This document shows positions 18,134-26,715 of a DNA stretch of 64,000 bases, piece by piece; within the stretch, counting starts at the first letter, position 1; every line of letters begins with the position of its first letter. Both the position numbers and the translations under genes were made by a program. The notes below the pieces were generated by a model, which had not been told where the DNA came from, did no database searches, and worked only from the letters and a program-made list of their open reading frames with translations. This DNA comes from an uncultured Aquimarina sp. (lineage in GTDB: Bacteria; Bacteroidota; Bacteroidia; Flavobacteriales; Flavobacteriaceae): the NCBI GenBank assembly GCA_947500545.1, contig CANMSO010000001.1, forward strand, positions 434,001-498,000, given 5' to 3'.

Positions 18134-18153
18134 ATATTTAATTTTGTAAATAT
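18134..18153. promoter_or_regulatory. Operator-like palindrome before the SDR gene
   Basis: ATATTTA and TAAATAT arms are separated by ATTTTG. Essentially the same palindrome is found before the regulator at 18493-18516. This suggests both genes are controlled by the ArsR-type protein. Confidence 0.5.
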
Positions 18154-18169
18154 GTTTATTGAAATTTTT

Positions 18170-18481
18170 TTATAACTCCTTGTTTATTGTATTAAGATAT
18201 TCTTTAATAACTTCTTCGTTTCTTTTAAAATACGTCCATTTGCCATGTCTTGTAGTAATTAATAAACCTGCTTTGTGCATACCCGACAAATAGTGAGAAA
18301 TAGTTGGTTGTGATAATCCTGACTTATCCTGAATGTTCTGTCCACATACACCATCGTTGAAATGACCTAGATCTTTATGTGGTGGAAAATTCGCCTCTGG
18401 ATCTTTAAGCCATTTTAATATATCCAACCTAGTAGCGTTGGAAAGTGCTTTATTTATTTCAAGGATTTTTTTGTCTTCCAT
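18170..18481 (-). CDS. ArsR-type winged-helix transcription regulator
   Basis: The protein is about 103 residues with a winged helix: NKALSNATRLDILKWL, recognition segment DKSGLSQPTISHYLSGMHKAGLL and wing TTRHGKWTYFKRN. The metal-site ELCVCDL is absent and only one Cys lies in that region (VCGQ), so metal sensing is doubtful. The start is placed at ATG 18481 (MEDKK); the frame extends to 18496, but that would run into the palindrome. Matching palindromes before this gene and before the SDR point to autoregulation and control of the neighbour. Confidence 0.85.
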   Translation of the reverse strand: MEDKKILEINKALSNATRLDILKWLKDPEANFPPHKDLGHFNDGVCGQNIQDKSGLSQPTISHYLSGMHKAGLLITTRHGKWTYFKRNEEVIKEYLNTINKEL

Positions 18482-18492
18482 AGAACAAATAT

Positions 18493-18516
18493 ACATATTT
18501 AATTTTATAAATATGT
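18493..18516. promoter_or_regulatory. Operator-like palindrome before the ArsR-type gene
   Basis: Perfect 9-bp arms ACATATTTA / TAAATATGT are separated by six bases. It matches the site at 18134-18153. Confidence 0.55.
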
Positions 18517-18648
18517 TGTGTGCATTTTTTTTACAAAAAATTAACTCGTTGTAACAAAATAGAGATATGTTCGTCTAGTATGTAAAGAGCTATGATAAAT
18601 TTTGTAATTACTTAGATACAAAACTTAGTTTTAACAATACACTTAAAG

Positions 18649-18688
18649 AGCGCCTATCTTGATACTTCTTGAGATAGGTGCTTTTTTT
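18649..18688 (+). terminator. Plus-strand terminator without an obvious gene upstream
   Basis: The stem AGCGCCTATCT / AGATAGGTGCT (one wobble) is followed by seven T. The only sequence it could end on the plus strand is the 130 bases after the ArsR-type promoter, which hold no recognisable ORF, so a small RNA or the leader of the 18751 gene may end here. Confidence 0.7.
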
Positions 18689-18750
18689 ATGACCGTATTT
18701 CTTTTTGGTTTACTTGATGAATACTAAAAATAGTAGTATTCTTGTCGACT

Positions 18751-19965
18751 ATGAAGTTTATTCCTGATATAGAAACGAAGCGGTTAGCCATAAAATTAAA
18801 ACCTGCCGCTGAAAAGATGGTTAAACGCGAGCATCCCTGGATCTTTAGTGATAGTATAATCAAGCAGGGTATAGATGGAAAAGCAGGGGATTTAGCAATT
18901 ATATATGATAGTAAAAAAAATAACTTCCTGGCTTGCGGTTTGTATGATCCATATTCTCCTATTCGAATTAAATTAATTCAGTTTAAGAAGTCTGTACAGA
19001 TCAACGAAGAGTGGTTTATTTCAAAAATTGAAAATGCCTTTAATACCCGTAAACCTCTTCTTGAAACAGATACCAATAGTTACCGTTTACTTTTTGGTGA
19101 AAACGATAACCTTCCGGGTTTTATAGCAGATGTTTATGATAAGGTTTTAGTAATAAAGTTGTATTCACATATCTGGTTTCCATATCTAAATTGGATAATC
19201 CCCGCTTTAATAAAGACCAGCGAATGCGAAACTGTTGTACTTCGCTTAAGTAGATCCCTTCAATCTAAAGGTAATATTTATGGTCTAAATGATGGGGCTG
19301 TCATTTATGGCACTTTAGAAAATGAGGTAGTTGTTTTTAGGGAGCATGGTGTGTTGTTTTCTGCAAACGTAATCAAAGGCCATAAGACTGGATATTTTTT
19401 GGATCATCGTCATAACAGAAAAAGAGTAGGGAAACTCTCAAGTGATAAAAGTGTACTTGATGTATTCTCTTATGCAGGAGGGTTTTCTATACATGCTTTA
19501 CGAGGTGGTGCCAGAGAAGTTGTGAGCTTAGATATTAGTAAACAAGCTTTAGAAATGGCAAAAGGCAACGCTATATTAAATGAACACCAAGGCAAGCATG
19601 AAATCATGGTGGCGGATGCGTTTGATGGCTTACAGAGTTTAATAGATAGGCAAAAAAAGTTTGATATCGTTGTTATTGACCCTCCTTCTTTCGCTAAAAG
19701 AGAAAATGAGATTGAAAAAGCGAAAAAAAGTTATTCAAGATTAGCAAAACTTGGTTCTCAATTAGTTGTACCGGATGGTATTTTAGTGTTGGCTTCATGT
19801 TCTTCTCGTATAATTTCTGAAGAGTTCTTTAACATTTCTGAAGAAAACATTGTTGCTGCAGGTAAGACTTTTGAAGTATTAGAGAAAACATATCACGATA
19901 TTGATCATCCTATTAATTTCCCAGAAGGGGCATACTTAAAATGTGGATATTATAAATTGAAATAA
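18751..19965 (+). CDS. Class I SAM-dependent rRNA methyltransferase, RlmI-like
   Basis: The protein has an N-terminal PUA domain (VKREHPWIFSDSIIKQG, about residues 25-90), a central EEHEE-like segment and a C-terminal Rossmann methyltransferase (VLDVFSYAGGFSIHALRGGA binding SAM, and VVIDPPSFAKRE as catalytic motif IV). It closely resembles RlmI, which makes m5C1962 in 23S rRNA, including a catalytic-type Cys in LASCSSRI. ATG 18751 is preferred over TTG 18742. It lies just after an orphan terminator, so it has its own promoter. Confidence 0.9.
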   Translation: MKFIPDIETKRLAIKLKPAAEKMVKREHPWIFSDSIIKQGIDGKAGDLAIIYDSKKNNFLACGLYDPYSPIRIKLIQFKKSVQINEEWFISKIENAFNTRKPLLETDTNSYRLLFGENDNLPGFIADVYDKVLVIKLYSHIWFPYLNWIIPALIKTSECETVVLRLSRSLQSKGNIYGLNDGAVIYGTLENEVVVFREHGVLFSANVIKGHKTGYFLDHRHNRKRVGKLSSDKSVLDVFSYAGGFSIHALRGGAREVVSLDISKQALEMAKGNAILNEHQGKHEIMVADAFDGLQSLIDRQKKFDIVVIDPPSFAKRENEIEKAKKSYSRLAKLGSQLVVPDGILVLASCSSRIISEEFFNISEENIVAAGKTFEVLEKTYHDIDHPINFPEGAYLKCGYYKLK

Positions 19966-20020
19966 AGAAAACAACCATTTATATGATTGCTTTCTAAACC
20001 TTTTAAAAACCTCCAGTACC

Positions 20021-20431
20021 TTAATGCTTTCCAAATACGTGAACTTTTGCTCTTTTTCTTGATAAGTCTTTAGTATCATAAAAAAAAGTAATATCTCTGA
20101 TTACTCTTTTGTTTCCTTTAAGGTCAATTAACCTTGTAGCACTTTTACGTGAAAAGTTATGTCGTAATTGAATTACATCTTTTTGACCATTTCCATATTG
20201 CACAACCATCCTGTGCATATTAACGGCACCACCAGTTACTTTAATTTTAAGTTTTTTGAACCCTCCTTCTTTTGCTGTTACTGTTATAACATCTTTATCC
20301 AATCTGTAGTTAACAGTTCTTGAGCCCAAATGCTCCCATTGCATATAATTTAAAGTAAAACTGCTTGTAATTAATAAGAATACCATTAATAATGATGAAA
20401 TCGAAAATCTTTGTAATGTTATGTTTTTCAT
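20021..20431 (-). CDS. Small exported protein, DUF2541-like
   Basis: After an N-terminal signal anchor (SSLLMVFLLITSSFTL), the 136-residue protein carries WEHLGSRTVNYRLDKD, VVQYGNGQKDVIQLRHNF and RLIDLKGNKRVIRDITFFY. This pattern recalls the small DUF2541/YaaI-type beta-sandwich family, as I remember it. Its function is unknown. It is convergent with the methyltransferase gene and is a single-gene unit. Confidence 0.7.
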   Translation of the reverse strand: MKNITLQRFSISSLLMVFLLITSSFTLNYMQWEHLGSRTVNYRLDKDVITVTAKEGGFKKLKIKVTGGAVNMHRMVVQYGNGQKDVIQLRHNFSRKSATRLIDLKGNKRVIRDITFFYDTKDLSRKRAKVHVFGKH

Positions 20432-20516
20432 AGTTTATAAAATGTATTGATTTGTTAGTAAGACCATAGAATTTGGAAAAGGTTTAATTATCCAATCTTT
20501 AAGTAGCTTAGAAAAC

Positions 20517-20553
20517 AAAAAAAAGGACGAACATTTCTATTCATCCTTTTTAT
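20517..20553 (-). terminator. Terminator after the OmpA lipoprotein
   Basis: On the minus strand the stem AAAAGGATGAA / TTCGTCCTTTT (one wobble) is followed by a long T-run. Confidence 0.8.
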
Positions 20554-20572
20554 AAAAGTGATTATTGTCTAA

Positions 20573-21406
20573 TTAGTTAGCTGAAAGCAAAGCAAAAAAC
20601 TTATCCATATTAGGTAATAAAACAATTTTGGTACGTCTGTTAATAGCCATATTTTCTTTAGAATCATTTTCTACTAGCGGTTTATAGCTACTTCTTCCTG
20701 ATGCAATTAATTTTTCTGGAGCGACATTGTATTCATTTTGTAGTTTTCTAACAATTGATGTTGCTCTTTTTACACTTAGATCCCAATTGTCCTGAACTAC
20801 AGCATTATTAATAGTTCGTGGATCTGTGTGTCCTTCTACCATTACTTCAATACTAGGTTCAGAATTAATAACATTGGCTAATTTTTGTAAGATATCGTTG
20901 GCTTTGTCACTTACTCTATAGCTAGAAGTTTTAAAAAGCATTTTATCAGAAATAGAAATCATAACAACTGTATTGTCAATGTTTATAGAGATGTCTTCAT
21001 CATCTTTTAAACTATCATCCAAAGAACCTTTTAGGTTATGCGATACGGCCAGATTCATAGAATCCTGTAATGTTCTAGCTTCTTGCAATCTATTAGGGTC
21101 AACTTGAGCCAATGTTTCTCTCATTTTTTCTTTAGTACTGTTAGAAATCGCAGCTATATCATCTACCATGACCATTTTCTCATCGCTAGATTCTTTTAAA
21201 GAATTAATTTTAGCATTATAATCTGCAACTCTCGCTTCGATCTTTGCAAACTTACCTTCCAATTCTTCTTTTTCTACAGCAGTCCTCTGTAATGTACTAC
21301 GTGTATCTTGCAATTCTTGTTCTAAAGCAACATACTTCTTTTTTGATACACACGATGTCATTAATATAGCCCCTGACAACGCAATAAATGTGAATGATTT
21401 TTTCAT
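20573..21406 (-). CDS. OmpA-family peptidoglycan-binding lipoprotein
   Basis: The signal peptide ends ALSGAILMTSCVSKK, a lipobox. Residues about 25-95 form a coiled coil, and the C-terminal 130 residues are an OmpA/MotB domain (VMVEGHTDPRTINNA, DLSVKRATSIVRKLQNE, INRRTKIVLLP), which binds meso-diaminopimelate of peptidoglycan. The protein would tether the outer membrane to the wall, as in Pal. No Tol genes are close. It has its own terminator and about 330 bases of upstream region shared with the divergent M23 gene. Confidence 0.9.
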   Translation of the reverse strand: MKKSFTFIALSGAILMTSCVSKKKYVALEQELQDTRSTLQRTAVEKEELEGKFAKIEARVADYNAKINSLKESSDEKMVMVDDIAAISNSTKEKMRETLAQVDPNRLQEARTLQDSMNLAVSHNLKGSLDDSLKDDEDISINIDNTVVMISISDKMLFKTSSYRVSDKANDILQKLANVINSEPSIEVMVEGHTDPRTINNAVVQDNWDLSVKRATSIVRKLQNEYNVAPEKLIASGRSSYKPLVENDSKENMAINRRTKIVLLPNMDKFFALLSAN

Positions 21407-21736
21407 GGTTATTTAATTAATTAATATGCTATTTTAACTATAGGTTGTTTCATTTATTGCTTGTACAATTATTAATTTTTTCACATCAATTTCTTAAAAA
21501 ATGTTAATTGATAAGTGGGGAAATATTATACCGTAAAGTAGCTACGTTAGCTCTGTATTTCTTGGAGAGGGTAACTGATTGAATTTCAAAAAAATATCAA
21601 TATTTTCGTTATGCATCTAAAATAATTTTGATGCAAATAATTTGGTTTATTGCAACAACATATTATTTTTACGGTTATTTTGTAAAAATTAGATACTTGC
21701 CCAAATCTATTTTTAATTTTAAAATTACCGTAATAC
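21407..21736. other. Gene-free divergent promoter region
   Basis: These 330 bases between divergent envelope genes are very AT-rich. I see no ORF, repeat, RNA gene or exact TAnnTTTG element in them; they presumably hold both promoters. Confidence 0.5.
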
Positions 21737-22702
21737 ATGTTTTTGATTAAAAAGAGGCGTATATCTTATATTATTTTATTACTACTACTTATATCTGCCC
21801 AAGATATTTTTTGTCAATCTGAAAAGGTTTCAATAGAAGATTATAAAGAATTAGTTATAAATGGAGAGATCGTTTATCTTCCTGTTTATCCAAAAAACAA
21901 TTTATTATTGACAAACCCTGTTTTTGAAGATCCTGTATTGAAGGATGATATAGTTGATGAATTTTCAATAGGTTGGAATAATCAAAGGTTTAATCCATAC
22001 CGGGGAGAAAAGGTTTCTTTTCCTTTTAGATTAAGCTTTGAGTCTGAAAATTTCTCGAATCCTGTAAGCCGTAAAATGGTTATTACTTCTCGTTATGGTT
22101 GGAGAAGAGGTAGACCGCACCAAGGGATAGATATTGATCTTCAAGTTGGAGATAGTGTTCGATCTATATTAGGAGGGAAAGTTAGATATGCAAGATATCA
22201 TGGTGGACATGGAAATACCATAGTAGTAAGGCACCATAATGGACTTGAAACTGTTTATGCACACCTGTCAAAATTTTTGGTAAAGGAAAATGATGAGATT
22301 GAAAAAGGTCAGGTAATAGCAAAAGGAGGGATAACAGGTAATGCACGAGGAAGTCATTTGCACTTAGAAGTTAGATATCACGGAAGAAGTATTAATCCAG
22401 AGTATTTATTTGAATTTAATGAAGAAGCTGAAATCAGATCAGATGTTCTTTATGTAACTAGAAAATGGACAACTCCAAGGTATCATAAATCAACACGAAA
22501 AAGTAATATTGTGATTCATGAAACAATAGATGATATAGTTGCATTTCAAGAACAACAACAAAAAACATATACCGTTAGAAAGGGTGATACTCTTCATCGT
22601 ATTGCTAGTCAGCATGGTTTAGCCGTTTCTGAAATTTGTAAAATAAATGCTATAAAATATAATTCGGTCTTAAAAATCGGACAAGAAATAATTATTAATT
22701 AA
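21737..22702 (+). CDS. M23 endopeptidase with C-terminal LysM domain
   Basis: A signal sequence (IILLLLLISAQDIFCQ) leads to a lysostaphin-type M23 domain at about residues 115-225. Its zinc ligands lie in RRGRPHQGIDIDL and in GSHLHLEVRYHG, with the usual VYAHL strand between. A LysM domain closes the protein (TYTVRKGDTLHRIASQHGL to LKIGQEIIIN). This is the standard layout of an envelope murein hydrolase or NlpD/EnvC-type protein that works at the septum; all four metal-binding residues are present, so it should be active. Confidence 0.9.
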   Translation: MFLIKKRRISYIILLLLLISAQDIFCQSEKVSIEDYKELVINGEIVYLPVYPKNNLLLTNPVFEDPVLKDDIVDEFSIGWNNQRFNPYRGEKVSFPFRLSFESENFSNPVSRKMVITSRYGWRRGRPHQGIDIDLQVGDSVRSILGGKVRYARYHGGHGNTIVVRHHNGLETVYAHLSKFLVKENDEIEKGQVIAKGGITGNARGSHLHLEVRYHGRSINPEYLFEFNEEAEIRSDVLYVTRKWTTPRYHKSTRKSNIVIHETIDDIVAFQEQQQKTYTVRKGDTLHRIASQHGLAVSEICKINAIKYNSVLKIGQEIIIN

Positions 22703-22714
22703 AATACCAATAAC

Positions 22715-23980
22715 CTATTGTGCAGTATGGTGCGTTGGATTTTCTAAATGCTTATTTATGATTTCCAATAAATGATTTTTGTTATATGGTTTTAAAATGT
22801 AATCATTTAATCCAGCTTGTATGATTTGTCTATTTAATTGAGTTACATCTACTGCTGTCAGAGCTATTATAGGAGTTTTTTGATCAAATTGACGAATCCG
22901 TTTTGTGGTTCCGATTCCATTAAGCTTTGGCATATTTATATCCATCAAGATGATATCATATGTATTATCTTTTGATAATTCAATAGCATCAAAACCATTA
23001 TCTATGGTGGTGCAATTAAAATTTTCTTTAGATAACATTTTATCAGCCACCAAAAGATTTAATTTATTGTCATCTACAATTAGTGCTTTAAGTTTGGTAT
23101 CCTTAAGAGATTCTATGACTGGTACCTCAGTATTCACGGATTCATCACTTGCTTGTACTTTTAGATCTACGACAAAAGCATATTCAGAACCGGCTTGTGA
23201 ATTGTTTTGTATTATAATTTCACCATTTAATATACCAGAAAGGCGCTTAAGTATTTTTGAATTCACTCCAGTACCCAGATAAGATTTTTTTGCATTTCCT
23301 ACATCAATAAATTCTCGATATATAGACGTTTCATCTTCTTTGGAAATATCAAATCCATCATGAGTCACTTTAAATGAAATCGTTTTTGTACTATTTTTAC
23401 TCTTTATCAAATTAACAGAAAAATGAACATTTCCATTCTTGGTAAATCTCAATGCATTACTAATAAGATTCATTAGTATTTGTGAAAGAATTGCCGGATC
23501 CCCGATAAGCGTATGGTCGATCTCTTTATCAAAATTATAGTGTAACGTATTGTCACTATTCTCGGTGGCGTAGCTAAAAGAATTTATAAGGTTCTGGGTT
23601 ACTTCGCTTAAGTTGAATGCAATATTTTGAGCTGTAATCTTTTCGGAATTAAGAAAATTAACATGCAAGACATTATTGATCAGGTTCAATAAATAATCTC
23701 CTGAAAACTTAAGTGATTTTAGCTTTTTATCATTTTTTAACTTAGGGTGTTCTTCGGCAATTAGATTTGTTAACCCCATAATCCCATATAGTGGGGTCCT
23801 TAGTTCTTGACTAAGCATAGATATATAGTCCTGTTGTAACTGGAATTGTTTTTCAGTCTTTTCCTGTACCGATTGTAATTCTTTATTTTTATCCTCAAGT
23901 GTGTTTTTTACACTTTTATATTTTGCCCACAAATAAAAAATTATAGCTAGAAGAATCCCTCCAATTATATAATAGGTCAT
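22715..23980 (-). CDS. Hybrid histidine-kinase-like protein with degenerate H-box (Gln58) and receiver
   Basis: An N-terminal transmembrane helix (residues 3-19) and a coiled coil lead to a DHp domain whose H-box reads ISMLSQELRTPLYGI; Gln58 stands where the phosphorylated His should be. The ATPase lobe keeps an N-box-like LISNALRFTKNGNV and a GTGVNSKILKRL lid. The C-terminal receiver (about 295-410) is intact, with VDDN, the acceptor Asp in IILMDINMP and Lys in ILKPYNK. Autophosphorylation by the usual route is therefore unlikely, and the receiver may be charged by another kinase. No sensor domain or partner regulator is adjacent. Confidence 0.88.
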   Translation of the reverse strand: MTYYIIGGILLAIIFYLWAKYKSVKNTLEDKNKELQSVQEKTEKQFQLQQDYISMLSQELRTPLYGIMGLTNLIAEEHPKLKNDKKLKSLKFSGDYLLNLINNVLHVNFLNSEKITAQNIAFNLSEVTQNLINSFSYATENSDNTLHYNFDKEIDHTLIGDPAILSQILMNLISNALRFTKNGNVHFSVNLIKSKNSTKTISFKVTHDGFDISKEDETSIYREFIDVGNAKKSYLGTGVNSKILKRLSGILNGEIIIQNNSQAGSEYAFVVDLKVQASDESVNTEVPVIESLKDTKLKALIVDDNKLNLLVADKMLSKENFNCTTIDNGFDAIELSKDNTYDIILMDINMPKLNGIGTTKRIRQFDQKTPIIALTAVDVTQLNRQIIQAGLNDYILKPYNKNHLLEIINKHLENPTHHTAQ

Positions 23981-24138
23981 AGCTTGATTTTAAAGAACAA
24001 ATATAAGACTTATCTTACAAGTATTTAAGGGTGTTTTTTACAAAAAAGTAGATTTACAAAAATATTTTACACGTAATTAACAATCTTAAATCGTAGAATA
24101 TTTATCTTTATCCCATATTTACTAGGAGTGTGAAGGAT

Positions 24139-24783
24139 ATGAAAGCCAAGTTTTCTTTATTTTTTTTGATGTTTGTCTGCTATTTGATGAGTGGGCAAAT
24201 AGAAAGCACTTCTACTTTACAAATAGATATAGAAAGTGAACTTAATACGGACAATTATAGTCTTTCAAATGAGCTTTCTAAACCAGAACCTAACGGTTTT
24301 CCATTATATACAAGACCAAAAGAACTTACTGATTATGGAAGGGATACAAAGCCTTTTAATATGACTGGTGATGATGGTTTTTTTAAACCAAATACTGAGG
24401 TGATTCCAAAATGGTTCCAAAAAGATAGAGAGATCAAGGACGAATACAAAAGTGATCAATATCTGGGTGATTTTAAAAGCGGAGGCAAGTTTGTGAGATT
24501 GGTATATCGTGATCATGAATATGTAGATGGAGATATTGTGCGTATTTTTGTTAATGATGATGTGATACGTGGTAGTGTTTATCTTTCGTCGGCTTTTGAA
24601 GGAATTCAAATAGACTTAGTTAAAGGGTTCAATAAAATCGATATCCAGGCATTGAACCAAGGAGAATCTGGTCCTAATACTGCAGAATTCCATCTTTATG
24701 ATGATCAAGGAAACTTACTTACGGGTAATGAATGGAATCTTACTACCGGAGTTAAAGCCACGTTAATTGTGGTTAAAGAATAA
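24139..24783 (+). CDS. Secreted protein of unknown function
   Basis: This 214-residue protein has a signal peptide (FFLMFVCYLMSGQ). The C-terminal half has alternating strands: GGKFVRLVYRDHEYVDGDIVRIFVND, FEGIQIDLVKGFNKIDIQALN, and AEFHLYDDQGN. It reads as a secreted beta-sandwich with a long, disordered acidic N-terminal half. I do not recognise a family. ATG 24139 is preferred to the upstream GTG because it starts the hydrophobic signal. A hairpin follows. Confidence 0.75.
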   Translation: MKAKFSLFFLMFVCYLMSGQIESTSTLQIDIESELNTDNYSLSNELSKPEPNGFPLYTRPKELTDYGRDTKPFNMTGDDGFFKPNTEVIPKWFQKDREIKDEYKSDQYLGDFKSGGKFVRLVYRDHEYVDGDIVRIFVNDDVIRGSVYLSSAFEGIQIDLVKGFNKIDIQALNQGESGPNTAEFHLYDDQGNLLTGNEWNLTTGVKATLIVVKE

Positions 24784-24810
24784 CTTACTTTTATTGCCCT
24801 GTCTATAGTA

Positions 24811-24838
24811 ATAGAGGTGGTATTTCACCACCTATTAT
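24811..24838 (+). terminator. Possible terminator before the sigma factor gene
   Basis: The stem AGGTGGT / ACCACCT with a 5-base loop is followed only by a mixed T-rich stretch, so the call is weak. Confidence 0.4.
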
Positions 24839-24938
24839 CATCTTCTTATTTAACCATTTTAAAATAATCTTTATTTTTTTTAATGTTTTTGTGATTTTTT
24901 CAATCTATCTAATACTAATTAGAAAAATGTAGTTCTAT

Positions 24939-25427
24939 ATGAGTAAAGAATACGAGTTTACTCGAGTTATTAAAGACAATGAAGGGGTTATTTTTAAGAT
25001 AACAACTATCTATACAGACAATAGCGAAGATCAAAAAGATCTTTATCAAGAGATTGTTTACCAGTTATGGAAAGCCTACGATAGTTTTAAGGGAAATTCT
25101 AAGATTAGCACCTGGATGTACCGTGTTGCCCTGAATACAGCAATTACTCGATTAAAAAAAGAGAAACGCAGAGGTAATCGGGTTGGGATAGATAAGATTG
25201 TTATGCAGCAAACGGATCATCATGATGCAGAATTTGAAGAAAGATTAAAGATGTTATATGCTCATATACAAGGGCTTAATGAATTAGAAAAAGGGTTAAT
25301 GTTATTGTTGTTAGAAGGAAAAAAATACGAAGAAATAGCGATTATTACAGGATTATCACCTAGTAATGTTGGAACCCGGATATCAAGAGTCAAACACAAA
25401 TTAAAAACACAAATTGTAAAAAAATAG
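24939..25427 (+). CDS. ECF-type RNA polymerase sigma factor
   Basis: This 162-residue protein contains sigma region 2 (DLYQEIVYQLWKAYDSFKGN and ISTWMYRVALNTAI) and region 4 (NELEKGLMLLLLEGKKYEEIAIITGLSPSNVGTRISRV). There is no separate C-terminal extension. The next gene, six bases downstream, encodes a membrane protein and is the likely partner that binds or regulates the sigma factor. The pair forms a short operon ended by a terminator at 26071. Confidence 0.92.
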   Translation: MSKEYEFTRVIKDNEGVIFKITTIYTDNSEDQKDLYQEIVYQLWKAYDSFKGNSKISTWMYRVALNTAITRLKKEKRRGNRVGIDKIVMQQTDHHDAEFEERLKMLYAHIQGLNELEKGLMLLLLEGKKYEEIAIITGLSPSNVGTRISRVKHKLKTQIVKK

Positions 25428-25433
25428 GAGACT

Positions 25434-26048
25434 ATGGAACTAGAAGAAATGCAAGAAGTTTGGTCTCAATTAAGTGGCCAGTTAGAGAAGCAAAAAAAGT
25501 TAACCGATAAAATGATTATTATGATGACACAAGAAAAGTATAGAAGTCGATTAAATAAGATTGCATATCCAGAAATGATAGGAACTGTTATATGCTATGG
25601 TGTGGGTATTTTTATACTAATTAATATTAATAAATTAGATAATTGGTACACTTTGTTATCAGGAATCATTTCAGCAATAGTGCTGTTTGTTCTGCCTGTT
25701 CTGTCGTTGAGATCAATTAATAAAATGCGTAACGTAAACATAGCAACGAATAGTTATAAGGAAACTTTGTTAGAATATGCCAAGGGAAAAAAACAATTTC
25801 AAAATGGAATGAAACTGGGCTATTATTTTGGATTTGTTTTGATGTTCACTATAATGCCTGTGACTACAAAACTACTGAACAATAAAGATCTATTTGAAGG
25901 TACAAAATCAATTTGGCCTTTTGTTATAGCAATACCATTGGCAATTACTTTTTTTATTGTTTTTTCTAAATGGGTTTTTAAGCATTACATTACAAATATT
26001 AATTCTGCTCAATCTTTAATAGAGGAACTTGAGGAGACAGAACAGTAG
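25434..26048 (+). CDS. Multispanning membrane protein, probable sigma-factor partner
   Basis: The protein begins with a soluble N-terminal segment (MELEEMQEVWSQLSGQLEKQKKLTDKMI) that resembles a sigma-binding helix, followed by about four membrane spans (around 40-60, 68-90, 122-142 and 156-176). This is the topology of many flavobacterial ECF-associated membrane proteins. Anti-sigma activity is inferred from position only. Stop codon to terminator spacing is short. Confidence 0.8.
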   Translation: MELEEMQEVWSQLSGQLEKQKKLTDKMIIMMTQEKYRSRLNKIAYPEMIGTVICYGVGIFILININKLDNWYTLLSGIISAIVLFVLPVLSLRSINKMRNVNIATNSYKETLLEYAKGKKQFQNGMKLGYYFGFVLMFTIMPVTTKLLNNKDLFEGTKSIWPFVIAIPLAITFFIVFSKWVFKHYITNINSAQSLIEELEETEQ

Positions 26049-26070
26049 GTTCTTAATTAAAGCAAAAACA

Positions 26071-26102
26071 AAAGGACTGTCTTTTCAGGCAGTCCTTTTT
26101 TA
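26071..26102 (+). terminator. Terminator of the sigma-factor operon
   Basis: The stem AAAGGACTG / CAGTCCTTT with a 12-base loop is followed by Ts. Confidence 0.8.
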
Positions 26103-26168
26103 ATTTTATTATTGTTGATTAAGTATTCAGTCTTTAGATTTAGTATGTCTAAAAAATAAAACTAAAAA

Positions 26169-26534
26169 TTATTCCTTTGATTGTTTAAAGTGTAGTTTAT
26201 CTTCAGTATTGCTGCTCTCTAATTTTTCTAAACGTTTTTTTATGATATCAAGATCATTGGTTAAAGCAGATAGATCAATGTTTTCTAATTCTCTGTTTCG
26301 AAACATTTGTTCGCTCATGTCAAATAAATAATAAGGGTTAATTTCAAAAATCTCTATAATGCTTTTTAAAACATCATAACCGGGCTTGGTCCTTTTTCTG
26401 CTTCCATCTGGTTGCGGTCTTCCTACAGTAATACTGTCCACAGTAGTACTAGTTACACCAATTTTAGCAGCAAAAGAATTGTTCGATAAATTTAATTCCT
26501 CAATTATTTCCTTAACTCTTTTATGAATATCCAT
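26169..26534 (-). CDS. XRE-family HTH regulator divergent from the tail cluster
   Basis: The 121-residue protein has an N-terminal helix-turn-helix (IEELNLSNNSFAAKIGVTSTTVDSI) and a short coiled C-terminus (DIIKKRLEKLESSN). It has no peptidase domain of the CI type, so derepression would need another signal. The gene reads away from the tail-like cluster, with paired palindromic sites in the shared 180-base gap, the layout of a master repressor of such clusters. Function is inferred from layout. Confidence 0.8.
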   Translation of the reverse strand: MDIHKRVKEIIEELNLSNNSFAAKIGVTSTTVDSITVGRPQPDGSRKRTKPGYDVLKSIIEIFEINPYYLFDMSEQMFRNRELENIDLSALTNDLDIIKKRLEKLESSNTEDKLHFKQSKE

Positions 26535-26558
26535 TTCATTAAAGGTAATACTAATTTA

Positions 26559-26599
26559 ACAGAAATATTCTGTAAAATGTTTTTATATTCCGTAATATG
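26559..26599. promoter_or_regulatory. Paired operator-like sites between XRE gene and tail cluster
   Basis: A palindrome ACAGAA-ATA-TTCTGT at 26559-26573 is followed by two direct repeats: ATATTCTGTAAAATG (26565-26579) and ATATTCCGTAATATG (26585-26599). The repeats start exactly 20 bases apart, about two DNA turns. They probably bind the XRE protein cooperatively; the site overlaps the promoter area of the regulator itself. Confidence 0.55.
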
Positions 26600-26715
26600 T
26601 TGGTATATTTATGGGGTAAATATCTACATATTAAATGTATTCAAAATTTATGAATATCTACCCTCATTTAATATTAAATTACTGAAAAGAAAGAAATAAC
26701 ATAAATCTAAAAGCT

